From positions 1-13,541 of the forward strand of contig UQOG01000046.1 in the NCBI GenBank assembly GCA_900542615.1: a stretch of 13,541 nt of DNA. Reading direction: 5' to 3'. Positions within the stretch are counted from its first letter, which is position 1. Every line of letters begins with the position of its first letter. A program made the translations under genes and the position numbers. Origin of the DNA: an uncultured Eubacteriales bacterium. GTDB lineage: Bacteria > Bacillota > Clostridia > Christensenellales > CAG-138. The notes below the pieces were generated by a model that had not been told where the DNA came from, made no database searches, and saw only the letters and a list, made by a program, of their open reading frames with translations. Below, piece after piece: positions 6,779 to 13,481 of the stretch.

Positions 6779-7264
6779 TCACCTCGTATTGGGCTGCTGG
6801 GGAGGAAGGTCCAGCTTTTGCCGCAGCTGCCGAATGTTTTGATGGATGGTTTGGGCGACCCGGCGGGCGGTATCCAGCTCCCCTTGGGGGATGTCCCCCA
6901 GGATGTGCCCGATGAAATATTGAGACGCCCGCTCCAGCCGCTCCATGGCCGGCCCGGCGGCGGGCAATAGGGCAATGGGATGGCGCCGGCGGTCCTGGGG
7001 GGAGACGCTGGCCTGCAACAGCCCCTCTTCCTCCAGGGCGACCAGGGCCTGGCTGATGCGACCCTTGGAAAACCCCAACCGCCCGCATAGGCCGTTGGCG
7101 GTATCGCACTGGGGATCGGCCTGGAGGCTAAGCAAAATGGCCACCTCCGCCCGGGACAGGCGCAGGTCGTCCAGGGCTTTGCAGCAGACGTCCAGATAGG
7201 TTTTGTTCAGCCCGGATAGCAGGCCGAAAAAGCCGGCCGCCCGCTGGATATAGGAAGGCTGCAT
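6779..7264 (-). CDS. MarR-family transcriptional regulator
   Basis: This 161-residue winged-helix regulator probably represses its own operon and releases DNA on binding a pump substrate. The winged helix spans about 35-103, with the recognition helix around FSKGRISQALVALEEEGLL (65-83) and the wing SPQDRRRHPIALLP (88-101), the usual MarR D-x-R pattern. Flanking N- and C-terminal helices (5-33, 104-150) would form the dimer interface. GAGGT about 7 nt before the ATG at 7264 sets the start; the frame remains open upstream to 7525, but that stretch is non-coding GC-rich sequence holding the promoter. First gene of a two-gene operon with the MATE pump. A dyad lies just after its -10. Confidence 0.9.
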   Translation of the reverse strand: MQPSYIQRAAGFFGLLSGLNKTYLDVCCKALDDLRLSRAEVAILLSLQADPQCDTANGLCGRLGFSKGRISQALVALEEEGLLQASVSPQDRRRHPIALLPAAGPAMERLERASQYFIGHILGDIPQGELDTARRVAQTIHQNIRQLRQKLDLPPQQPNTR

Positions 7265-7285
7265 GGCGCTACCTCGCACAAAAAA

Positions 7286-7303
7286 TGGTTTAGGAATGAA
7301 CCA
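7286..7303. promoter_or_regulatory. Candidate MarR operator
   Basis: TGGTTTAGGAATGAACCA is an 18-bp imperfect dyad (TGGTT/AACCA arms perfect, 12 of 18 positions symmetric). It sits at the predicted transcription start of the marR-MATE operon, between the -10 and the ribosome binding site. Length and position suit an autorepressing MarR protein; binding is inferred. Confidence 0.45.
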
Positions 7304-7309
7304 ATATTG

Positions 7310-7337
7310 ATTATAGCACCTTTCCATGAAAAAACAA
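7310..7337 (-). promoter_or_regulatory. marR-MATE promoter
   Basis: TATAAT reads on the minus strand at 7315-7310, preceded by TGC, making an extended -10. TTGTTT (7337-7332) is a weak -35 at 16 bp. Transcription would start near 7303, about 40 nt before the marR ATG. Confidence 0.6.
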
Positions 7338-7355
7338 GGGGGACGCCAATCCCCC
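7329..7355 (-). terminator. Intrinsic terminator just upstream of the marR promoter
   Basis: On the minus strand GGGGGA/TCCCCC arms (7350-7355/7338-7343, 6-nt loop) are followed by TTGTTTTTT. It would stop transcripts arriving from the lipoprotein side. Its T-tract doubles as the marR -35 region. Confidence 0.5.
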
Positions 7356-7508
7356 AAAAAACAGCCGGGCCAAGGGACAACCCATGCCCCGTTCCGGCCT
7401 GCGCCTCCATGGGGCTTGGGCGCGCAGGGCAAACCCCAGCCCCGGGCAAGGCGAAGGGGCCTCGGACCCCCCAAAAGGCCGCCCCGCGCCCCGTTTCCGG
7501 CAGCCAAA

Positions 7509-7533
7509 GGCGGCGGATGCTGCATCCGCCGCC
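7509..7533 (-). terminator. Terminator-like hairpin after the lipoprotein gene
   Basis: GGCGGCGGATG (7509-7519) and its exact complement (7523-7533) flank a 3-nt loop, 28 nt past the lipoprotein stop. On the minus strand it is followed by only three Ts, so it may act with the second hairpin at 7338-7355. The rest of 7356-7508 is GC-rich with no gene I can support. Confidence 0.5.
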
Positions 7534-7561
7534 CCGATGGTTCGTTCGTTTCAGGCTTGGA

Positions 7562-8179
7562 TTAGTCGTCGATGCGGAACCGGTACTCCAGGTCGTCTTC
7601 CGCCCGGTCCAGGTCATCCTCCAGCTTTTCCAGTTCCCGCTCCAAGTCCTTAAGATCCGTGCGGCTTAGCAAGCCCTGCCGGTAATCATGCTCCGCCTCG
7701 TCCTCGCAACGGTCCAGCTGGTCCTCCATGTTGCTCAGCTCCCGGTCCAGGGCCCGGTAGGTGTCGTAGTTGGCGCTGGCGTCGTTGCCCGGGGTAGCCG
7801 CCTTGGCCTTCTCCACCAGGGCGGCGGTGCTGGCCTGCAGGGAGGCTAGGTCGTAGTCGGCCATGGTCTTGGTGGTGGCAGTCCCCTGGGAGGCGGCGGC
7901 AGGCTGCTCGGCGGCCGCAGGGGAGGGCGTGGCGTCGGCAGCTACAGCGGCGTCGTCCTGTACGGCGGCCGCAGGGGCGCCGGCGTCATCGGTGGGCTGG
8001 GCCGCCGGATCGGAGGCGGCGGTGTCCAGCTGCGCTTGTAGATCCGCAATTTCCTGCTCCATCTGGGCCAGCTGGGCTTCCAGAGCGGCGGTATCCGTAT
8101 CGGACTGGGCGGCGGGCGCCGCGCAGGCGGCGGCCAGCAGCAGGGTGGCGACAAGGGCGATTAAGAGGAATTTTTTCAT
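7562..8179 (-). CDS. Predicted lipoprotein with acidic coiled-coil tail
   Basis: I do not recognise a named family. Of 205 residues, 1-19 form a signal peptide ending in LLLAAAC, a lipobox with Ala instead of Leu at -3, so Cys19 would be the lipidated residue and the protein sits outside the membrane. Residues about 30-55 read as a short coiled coil (LEAQLAQMEQEIADLQAQLD). About 56-107 are an Ala/Pro/Thr-rich flexible linker. About 108-205 are strongly charged and helical, ending in heptads such as LERELEKLEDDLDRAEDD that are rich in Asp and Glu and might bind cations or basic partners. AAAGGAG lies about 9 nt before the ATG. The gene is divergent from a two-component system and has matching candidate regulator boxes upstream, which suggests membership of that regulon. 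Confidence 0.75.
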   Translation of the reverse strand: MKKFLLIALVATLLLAAACAAPAAQSDTDTAALEAQLAQMEQEIADLQAQLDTAASDPAAQPTDDAGAPAAAVQDDAAVAADATPSPAAAEQPAAASQGTATTKTMADYDLASLQASTAALVEKAKAATPGNDASANYDTYRALDRELSNMEDQLDRCEDEAEHDYRQGLLSRTDLKDLERELEKLEDDLDRAEDDLEYRFRIDD

Positions 8180-8390
8180 GGTTGTGGTTCTCCTTTTCTA
8201 AATACTGGATGGTTTGTTTTTGTTTGGGTCTTTTGGGATCTATCCGCCTGTGGGCATATCGCCGGTTCAGACGGGTGCTCCAGGGCCGGCGGGCGCGCGC
8301 CCCGCCTGGCTTGCCGGAAATCGGCCGCGGCGTTTCCTGTCCGCAGGTCCGTTCCCGTTTGCTTCGATGGCGTTAGGATAAACCGCGAAA
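8180..8390 (-). other. Long GC-rich leader or spacer upstream of the lipoprotein gene
   Basis: About 210 bp separate the candidate regulator boxes from the lipoprotein ATG. The stretch holds a strong stem, GGCGGG/CCCGCC at 8288-8293/8301-8306, extended by GCC/GGC past one bulge. Weak -10 candidates on the minus strand are TATCCT (8380-8375) and TATTTA just upstream of the ribosome binding site. No credible gene is seen. Confidence 0.35.
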
Positions 8391-8407
8391 ATGAAATGAA
8401 CATGAAA
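8391..8407 (-). promoter_or_regulatory. Candidate response-regulator box facing the lipoprotein gene
   Basis: On the minus strand TTTCAT-N5-TTTCAT, two hexamers exactly 11 bp apart, read towards the lipoprotein gene. The identical arrangement precedes the two-component operon. OmpR/PhoB-family regulators bind such 10-11 bp direct repeats. The distance to the ATG (about 210 bp) is long. Confidence 0.5.
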
Positions 8408-8408
8408 G

Positions 8409-8426
8409 CGCAAAAATTTTTTTGCG
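8409..8426. repeat. A/T-tract palindrome beside the regulator box
   Basis: CGCAAAAATTTTTTTGCG has 8-bp perfect arms around TT and abuts the box at 8391-8407. It may bend DNA or bind a second protein; as a transcript it could also fold as a hairpin. Confidence 0.35.
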
Positions 8427-8565
8427 AATTATTTTTGGCCCGCGGGAGTATTTTTCATAATTTATATAGGAAAAGAATCCCGCTATCCGGTTTCTCCATC
8501 GGGTAAATGCAGCGAGGCTTGCAAAAAATCCGAACAATCGGAACCCTTATCAAAAAAAGCCCGGT

Positions 8566-8602
8566 TTTCATCTTGGTTTCATGTGGGGCGGTATACTATA
8601 AT
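8566..8602 (+). promoter_or_regulatory. Two-component operon promoter with response-regulator box
   Basis: TTTCAT at 8566-8571 and 8577-8582 form an 11-bp-period direct repeat. It overlaps a weak -35 (TTGGTT, 8573-8578), with TATAAT at 8597-8602 (18-bp spacer). A box on top of a poor -35 is the usual layout for activation by an OmpR-type regulator, so autoregulation is likely. Confidence 0.6.
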
Positions 8603-8634
8603 AGCAGTAGAAAAAGAAAGGACGTGGGAGCGCC

Positions 8635-9309
8635 ATGCGGATCCTGATCGTAGAGGATGACAAAAGCCTGAACGAGGCCTTATATAAGCTGTTGTCCAGC
8701 GAGCATTACGGGGTGGACCGGTGCTACGATGGGCTGGACGCCAAGCATCATATTTCCGTGACCCCCTATGATGCGGTGGTATTGGACATCATGCTGCCAA
8801 ATCTGGACGGCCTGACCCTTTTGCAGCAGCTGCGCCAGGAGGGGAACGGGGTGCCGGTGCTGCTGCTGACCGCCCGGGACAGCGTGGAGGACCGGGTGAA
8901 GGGCTTGGACGCGGGGGCCAACGATTATCTGGTCAAGCCCTTTGCCGGCGCAGAGCTGTTGGCCCGGATCCGGGTGCTGATCCGCCAGCAGAGCAAGAGC
9001 CTGACCAACCGGCTCCAGGTGGGGGACTTGGTGATGGATGGAAACCGGCGGCAGGTGTTCCGGGGGGAAAGGGAGCTGTATTTATCCGGCCGGGAATATG
9101 CCATTTTGGAATATCTGATGCGCAACCAGGGCATCGTCCTTTCCCGGCAGCGGATCGAGGACCATATATGGAATTACGACTATGAGGGCGGTTCCAACGT
9201 GGTGGATGTGTACATCCGCAAGCTGCGCAAGCTGGTGGACGAGGGGCAGGAGAAGAAGCTGATCCACACGGTGCGGAACGTGGGATATGTGATAAGGGAG
9301 CAGCCATGA
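8635..9309 (+). CDS. OmpR/PhoB-family response regulator
   Basis: This is a 224-residue DNA-binding response regulator. The receiver domain (1-118) has the acidic pocket Glu7-Asp8-Asp9, phospho-acceptor Asp51 in VVLDIMLPNLDG, Thr79 and Lys101 in the KPF motif. The C-terminal winged helix (about 127-222) has the usual LSGREYAILEYLMRN start and NVVDVYIRKLRKLV recognition helix. GGGAG lies 4 nt before the ATG. Its TGA overlaps the kinase ATG (ATGA), so the two are co-translated. Upstream sits a TTTCAT-N5-TTTCAT repeat that it probably binds. The signal sensed is not predictable from this protein. Confidence 0.97.
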   Translation: MRILIVEDDKSLNEALYKLLSSEHYGVDRCYDGLDAKHHISVTPYDAVVLDIMLPNLDGLTLLQQLRQEGNGVPVLLLTARDSVEDRVKGLDAGANDYLVKPFAGAELLARIRVLIRQQSKSLTNRLQVGDLVMDGNRRQVFRGERELYLSGREYAILEYLMRNQGIVLSRQRIEDHIWNYDYEGGSNVVDVYIRKLRKLVDEGQEKKLIHTVRNVGYVIREQP

Positions 9310-10661
9310 AGCGATTGAGCGTCAAGCAGCGGGTATTGGTCTGGTCGGCGGCGGTGCTGGTGGCGATGGCGGTGCTGGTGTTTTTATTGCTCCAGGGCAG
9401 CATCAAAAAGCAGGCGGACGATTATGTGCGCACCACCCTGCGCCGGGCTGCGGAGGAGGCCATGGAGGAGATCGAGCTGGAGCATGGGGTGCTGGAGCTG
9501 GACGACGATTTGAACGATATCGATTACGCAAAAGTCACCGTCATGGATGCCGGCGGCCGGGTCACCCTTTACGGCCGGGTGCCGGATTTTGACGCGCCCT
9601 TGGAGGCGGGCGCCATGCGGCGGGTGGAGGGCGACGGCGGGAGCATATGGTATGTATACGACGTGCTTTATGCCGTATCCCCCCAGGTGCAGGTATGGAT
9701 CCGCACCAGCCTGAATATGGATACCATTACCAGCATGGAGGATTATTCCGCCAGGATCTTTTTATGGATGGTGGTGCCCCTGCTCCTGGTGGGGGTGCTG
9801 GGGGGCTATGTGGTGACCCGGCGCGCCTTCCGGCCCATCGGCAGGATGGCGGAGACCGCCACCAACATCGTGGATGGGTCGGACCTGTCCCGGCGTCTGA
9901 ACATACAGGGAAGCGATGAATTCGCCAAGCTGTCCCGGGCCTTTGACGGCATGTTGGAGCGGCTGGAACGGGCCTTTGCCCAGGAGAAGCGCTTTACCTC
10001 CGACGTATCCCACGAGCTGCGCACCCCCCTGACGGTGATCCGCACCCAGTGCGAGCTGGCCCTGCAGGAGCCGGACCCCCAGGAGCAGCGCCGGAGCCTG
10101 CTGGCCATCCAGGAGCAGGCGGAGAAACTCAGTCGCATGGTCAAGGAGCTACTGACCCTTTCCCGCATGGACGCCAACACCCAGCCCATCCAGATGGAGA
10201 CGGTGGACCTGGGGGATACCATGGAACTGGTGGCGGAGAGCCTGGAGCCCGCGGCCCGGGCCAAGGGCATTGCCCTGCACGTCCAGGCCCAGCCGGGCTG
10301 CCTGCTGGAGGCGGACGAAATGCTTATGATGCGGATGCTGATCAATCTCGCGTCCAATGCCATCCAATTCGGCCGCCAGGGGGGGAACGTATGGCTGGAG
10401 GTGGCGGGCCGGGAGGGATGGCTGGATTGTAAGATCCGGGACGACGGCATCGGTATGACCCAGGCGCAACTGCCCCATATCTGGGAGCGGTTTTGGCAGG
10501 CGGATCCTGCCCGGGCCGGGGAGGAGGGCAGCAGCGGCCTTGGCTTGTCCATGGTGGCCTGGATCATCCAGGCCCATCGGGGGTCGGTGCAGGTGGAAAG
10601 CCGGCCCGGCGCGGGCACGGAATTTCATATCCAGCTGCCTGTCCGGCAGGGGGAATCTTAA
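9306..10661 (+). CDS. Membrane sensor histidine kinase (HAMP-HisKA-HATPase)
   Basis: This 451-residue kinase partners the preceding regulator. Two membrane segments (about 11-30 and 151-170) enclose an extracytoplasmic domain of about 120 residues that is acidic in its first half. A HAMP linker follows (about 171-223). The HisKA domain has the phospho-accepting His236 in FTSDVSHELRTPL. The ATPase domain has an N box (LINLASNAIQF, 345-355), G1 (DDGIGM, 379-384), an F-box-like WERFW and G2 (SSGLGLSM, 409-416). All catalytic motifs are intact. The start overlaps the regulator stop by 4 nt. No U-tract hairpin follows; the next gene has its own TATAAT about 47 nt after the stop. The nearby divergent lipoprotein lies on the same side of the membrane as the sensor domain and could modulate it; that is inference. 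Confidence 0.96.
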   Translation: MKRLSVKQRVLVWSAAVLVAMAVLVFLLLQGSIKKQADDYVRTTLRRAAEEAMEEIELEHGVLELDDDLNDIDYAKVTVMDAGGRVTLYGRVPDFDAPLEAGAMRRVEGDGGSIWYVYDVLYAVSPQVQVWIRTSLNMDTITSMEDYSARIFLWMVVPLLLVGVLGGYVVTRRAFRPIGRMAETATNIVDGSDLSRRLNIQGSDEFAKLSRAFDGMLERLERAFAQEKRFTSDVSHELRTPLTVIRTQCELALQEPDPQEQRRSLLAIQEQAEKLSRMVKELLTLSRMDANTQPIQMETVDLGDTMELVAESLEPAARAKGIALHVQAQPGCLLEADEMLMMRMLINLASNAIQFGRQGGNVWLEVAGREGWLDCKIRDDGIGMTQAQLPHIWERFWQADPARAGEEGSSGLGLSMVAWIIQAHRGSVQVESRPGAGTEFHIQLPVRQGES

Positions 10662-10684
10662 AAATCCTTAATGAAAAATAAATG

Positions 10685-10713
10685 TTTTCTTTTGGTGCTT
10701 GATTCGATATAAT
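10685..10713 (+). promoter_or_regulatory. Candidate promoter of the acyltransferase-symporter operon
   Basis: TATAAT (10708-10713) with a weak -35 TTTTCT (10685-10690) at 17 bp lies in the AT-rich gap after the kinase gene. The resulting leader would be about 85 nt. Confidence 0.5.
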
Positions 10714-10746
10714 ACTATTGCTGATTATGGCGAAATTTCCCGAAAT

Positions 10747-10780
10747 ATTGCCGGATCAGCCAGCGCCCGGCAATTTGCCG
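10747..10780 (+). promoter_or_regulatory. Leader with two mutually exclusive hairpins
   Basis: ATTGCCGG (10747-10754) pairs perfectly with CCGGCAAT (10767-10774). The inner CGGCAA (10768-10773) can instead pair with TTGCCG (10775-10780). The second fold lies about 9 nt ahead of the GAGGA ribosome binding site. No U-tract follows, so any switching would act on translation or RNA stability. Confidence 0.35.
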
Positions 10781-10804
10781 ATCAAACGATGAGGAAACCT
10801 GCCC

Positions 10805-11977
10805 ATGGGAACGCACAAAGCAAAGCTCAACCGCCTGCAGAAGGGTCTGTATGGCTTCCTATACGCCGTCGTTGCGCCGATCTATCGGCGCATCATTCAT
10901 TACATCCCGCAGGACCTCTCCCAAGAACGGCCGCCCTACCTGGTGTTGGCCAACCATAACCTTACCTTGGACCCGGTGGCCGTGGCCTGCGCCTTCAAGC
11001 GGCCCATGTGCTTTGTGGCCAGCGACCACTTGCAGCGCAAGGGCCTGCTTACCTGGCTGCTGAACGCCTGCTTCGGCATCATTTCCCGGCGCAAGGGCAC
11101 CGTGGCCTATACCACCGCCCTGGAGATCCTCCGCACCCTCCGGCAGGGGGATAGCGTATGCCTGTTTGCGGAGGGGAACCGTTCCTTTACCGGCAAAACC
11201 ATGCCCATCCTGCCTTCCACCGGCGCCCTGGCGAAAAAAGCCGGCGTGCCGGTCTATACCTACAAGATCGAGGGGGCCTATCTGGCCCATCCCCGGTGGG
11301 CCAAATATCTGCGCCGGGGCAAGATCCAGGGGCACTTGGTCAACAAATATACCCCGGAGCAGCTCAAGGAAATGTCCGTGGACGAGGTGAACGCCCACAT
11401 CCTGGAGGATCTACGGGAGGACGCCCATGCCCGCCAGGCAGCCGACCCGGTGCGGTACCGGGGCAAACGGCGGGCGGAATCTTTGGAGACCATTCTGTTC
11501 CTGTGCCCTTGCTGCGGGCAGATCGGCCGCCTGAAGAGCCGCGGCAATACCTTGGCCTGCGCCTGCGGCGCCCGGACCACCTATACGGAATACGGCAGCC
11601 TGGAGGGGGATGCGCCCTTTGCCACCGAGGAGGAATGGGACCGGTGGCAGGAGGCGGAGCTCCGGAATATGGCCGCGGCCGCCGGGGACGCCCCCATCCT
11701 CCAGGATGGGTCGGTGACCCTGACCCAGCTGGACAGCGGGAACCAGGTGCTCTATCAGCATACGGGCCCCATTGCCTTTACCGCCGCCGCCCTGCGGGCG
11801 GGGGAGCGGGAATTGCCGGTGGAGGCCATATCGGATATGAGCATCTATGGCCGGAATACCATCGTATTCACATGCGGGGACGATTATTATGAAGTAAAGG
11901 GCGATAAGACCTTTTGCGGCCGGAAATATGATCAGCTGTATCGGATCTTACGGGAAGCGCCCCAGCGTTCATGCTGA
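10805..11977 (+). CDS. PlsC-type acyltransferase with C-terminal zinc ribbon
   Basis: This 390-residue protein is predicted to acylate lysophosphatidic acid or a related lysolipid at the membrane. The acyltransferase domain (about 15-180) has the HX4D motif in NHNLTLDP (His51, Asp56), and FAEGNRS (121-127) replaces the usual FPEGTRS. After a linker, Cys234-Cys237 (CPCC) and Cys252-Cys254 (CACG) form a zinc-ribbon-like pair of knuckles (about 232-262). A last domain (about 303-385), with EAISDMSIYGRNTIVFTCGD, looks like a small beta-rich PH/GRAM-type fold. Ordinary PlsC proteins are about 200-250 residues, so the extension is a real addition. GAGGA lies about 10 nt before the ATG. It shares an operon with the symporter 27 nt downstream. 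Substrate is uncertain because of the altered motifs. Confidence 0.82.
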   Translation: MGTHKAKLNRLQKGLYGFLYAVVAPIYRRIIHYIPQDLSQERPPYLVLANHNLTLDPVAVACAFKRPMCFVASDHLQRKGLLTWLLNACFGIISRRKGTVAYTTALEILRTLRQGDSVCLFAEGNRSFTGKTMPILPSTGALAKKAGVPVYTYKIEGAYLAHPRWAKYLRRGKIQGHLVNKYTPEQLKEMSVDEVNAHILEDLREDAHARQAADPVRYRGKRRAESLETILFLCPCCGQIGRLKSRGNTLACACGARTTYTEYGSLEGDAPFATEEEWDRWQEAELRNMAAAAGDAPILQDGSVTLTQLDSGNQVLYQHTGPIAFTAAALRAGERELPVEAISDMSIYGRNTIVFTCGDDYYEVKGDKTFCGRKYDQLYRILREAPQRSC

Positions 11978-12004
11978 CCGGCCGGATCACTAGGAGGTGG
12001 ATTC

Positions 12005-13423
12005 ATGACAAGCGAAGTGCAATTCTGGGATGCGCAGATCTGGGAACTGATGATTGCCCTGGGCTTTCTGTTTGCGGCCATGCTGCTGGGCAACATGCTG
12101 CGGCGCAAGATCAGCCTGATCAACCGCTCCCTGATCCCCAGCGCGGTAATTGGCGGCTTTTTGATGCTGCTGGTGGTGGGGGTCTATTCGGGGATCACCG
12201 GCAAAGCCCTGTTCAAGACCGCCACCCTGGAGGCGATCACCTACCATGGGCTGGGCTTGGGGTTGGTGGCCCTCTCCTTCCGGACCGGCAAAAAGGAGGC
12301 CGGCAAGGAGCGAAACCGGGATATCTTCAATTCCGGGGTCACCACGGTGGCCACCTATCTGCTTCAGGCGGTGATCGGCTTGGGCATTACCCTTTGCTTG
12401 CACTATGTGCTGGGCAACTGGGCTGCGGCGGGCATCCTGCTGCCCATGGGCTTTGGCCAGGGGCCGGGCCAGGCCTTTAACTGGGGCGTGATCTACCAGA
12501 CGGCAACGGACTATCCCGCCTTCCAGAACGGCGCCAGCTTCGGCCTTTCGGTGGCGGCGCTGGGGTTTGTGGCCTCCAGCATCGGCGGGGTGATCTATCT
12601 GCAATCCATGCGGAAAAAGGGCCTGATCCAGGTCCATGACGTGAACCTGGACGAAGCGGAGGATATTTCCGTGGATATGGTGAGCCAGAAGGGGGAGATC
12701 CCCATCGCGGAATCCCTGGATAAGCTCACGGTACAATTTGGCCTGGTGTTTACCGCCTATATGCTGGGCTATGGGCTGATGTGGCTGCTTTCTTTGGGGC
12801 TGGACGCCCTGGGCGGCTTCTTCGAGGGCACGGTCAAGCCCCTGATATGGGGATTCAACTTCCTGTTCGGTATGCTGTTTGCCGCGGTGATCAAAGCCCT
12901 GATGCGTTGGCTGAAAAAGGCCGGCCTCATGAACCGGGAATATACCAACAACTTTATGCTCAACCGGGTTTCCGGCCTTACCTTTGACCTGATGGTGGTG
13001 ACCTCCATCGCAGCCATCAACCTGTCCGCTTTCCTGCATAAAGAGTTTATCATCCCCCTGCTGCTGATCTGCGTGGTGGGCACGGCGGGGACCTATTGGT
13101 TCGTGCGGTGGATCTGCCGGCAGCTGTTCAGCAAGTATGAAGGGGAGCAGTTCCTGGCCATGTACGGGATGCTTACAGGCACCGCCAGCACGGGCCTGAT
13201 CCTGCTGCGCCAGGCCGACCCCCAATACAAGACCCCTGCCTCCGGGAACCTGGTGTATCAGAACCTGTGGGCCATCGTATTCGGCTTCCCCATGCTGTTG
13301 CTCATGGGCGTGGTGGCCCAGAGCCTGACCATGTCCTGGATCACCCTGGGCCTGGTGGCGTTGCTGCTGGCGGTTATGCTGGTGATCTTGTTCCGCAGCA
13401 AGCTGTTTAAGAAAAAAGCATAG
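12005..13423 (+). CDS. GltS-like sodium:glutamate symporter family protein
   Basis: This is a polytopic inner-membrane carrier of 472 residues, somewhat longer than classical GltS (about 400). It shows the two-halves architecture: a glycine-rich pore-loop motif GFGQGPGQAFNWG (149-161) in the first half and GMLTGTASTGLILL (388-401) in the second. A charged cytoplasmic loop (about 201-240) joins the halves and accounts for part of the extra length. AGGAGGTG about 5 nt before the ATG is a very strong ribosome binding site. It is second in the operon with the acyltransferase and is followed by a strong terminator. Glutamate is the family's usual substrate, but the motifs are diverged, so another carboxylate or amino acid is possible. 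Confidence 0.85.
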   Translation: MTSEVQFWDAQIWELMIALGFLFAAMLLGNMLRRKISLINRSLIPSAVIGGFLMLLVVGVYSGITGKALFKTATLEAITYHGLGLGLVALSFRTGKKEAGKERNRDIFNSGVTTVATYLLQAVIGLGITLCLHYVLGNWAAAGILLPMGFGQGPGQAFNWGVIYQTATDYPAFQNGASFGLSVAALGFVASSIGGVIYLQSMRKKGLIQVHDVNLDEAEDISVDMVSQKGEIPIAESLDKLTVQFGLVFTAYMLGYGLMWLLSLGLDALGGFFEGTVKPLIWGFNFLFGMLFAAVIKALMRWLKKAGLMNREYTNNFMLNRVSGLTFDLMVVTSIAAINLSAFLHKEFIIPLLLICVVGTAGTYWFVRWICRQLFSKYEGEQFLAMYGMLTGTASTGLILLRQADPQYKTPASGNLVYQNLWAIVFGFPMLLLMGVVAQSLTMSWITLGLVALLLAVMLVILFRSKLFKKKA

Positions 13424-13453
13424 GGTAACCGCCGGGAAACCCTCGGCAAAAAA

Positions 13454-13481
13454 GGAAAAGCGGCCGAAAGGCCGCTTTTCC
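13454..13481 (+). terminator. Strong terminator after the symporter gene
   Basis: GGAAAAGCGGCC and its exact complement (13470-13481) are closed by a GAAA tetraloop, giving a 12-bp perfect stem. A TTTT run lies in the 3' arm and an A-run precedes the stem, so it may also work in the opposite direction. Confidence 0.75.

Noticed and set aside
7265..7525. N-terminal extension of marR by 87 codons
   Set aside because: The stretch contains the promoter, operator dyad and a terminator, and a good ribosome binding site precedes the ATG at 7264.
10747..10780. Transcriptional attenuator (terminator/antiterminator) in the acyltransferase leader
   Set aside because: Neither hairpin is followed by a U-tract, so only a translational or stability role is reasonable.
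11990..13225. 411-codon minus-strand frame opposite the symporter
   Set aside because: It is antisense to a membrane protein with a strong ribosome binding site and family motifs; its His/Gln-rich content shows no domain.
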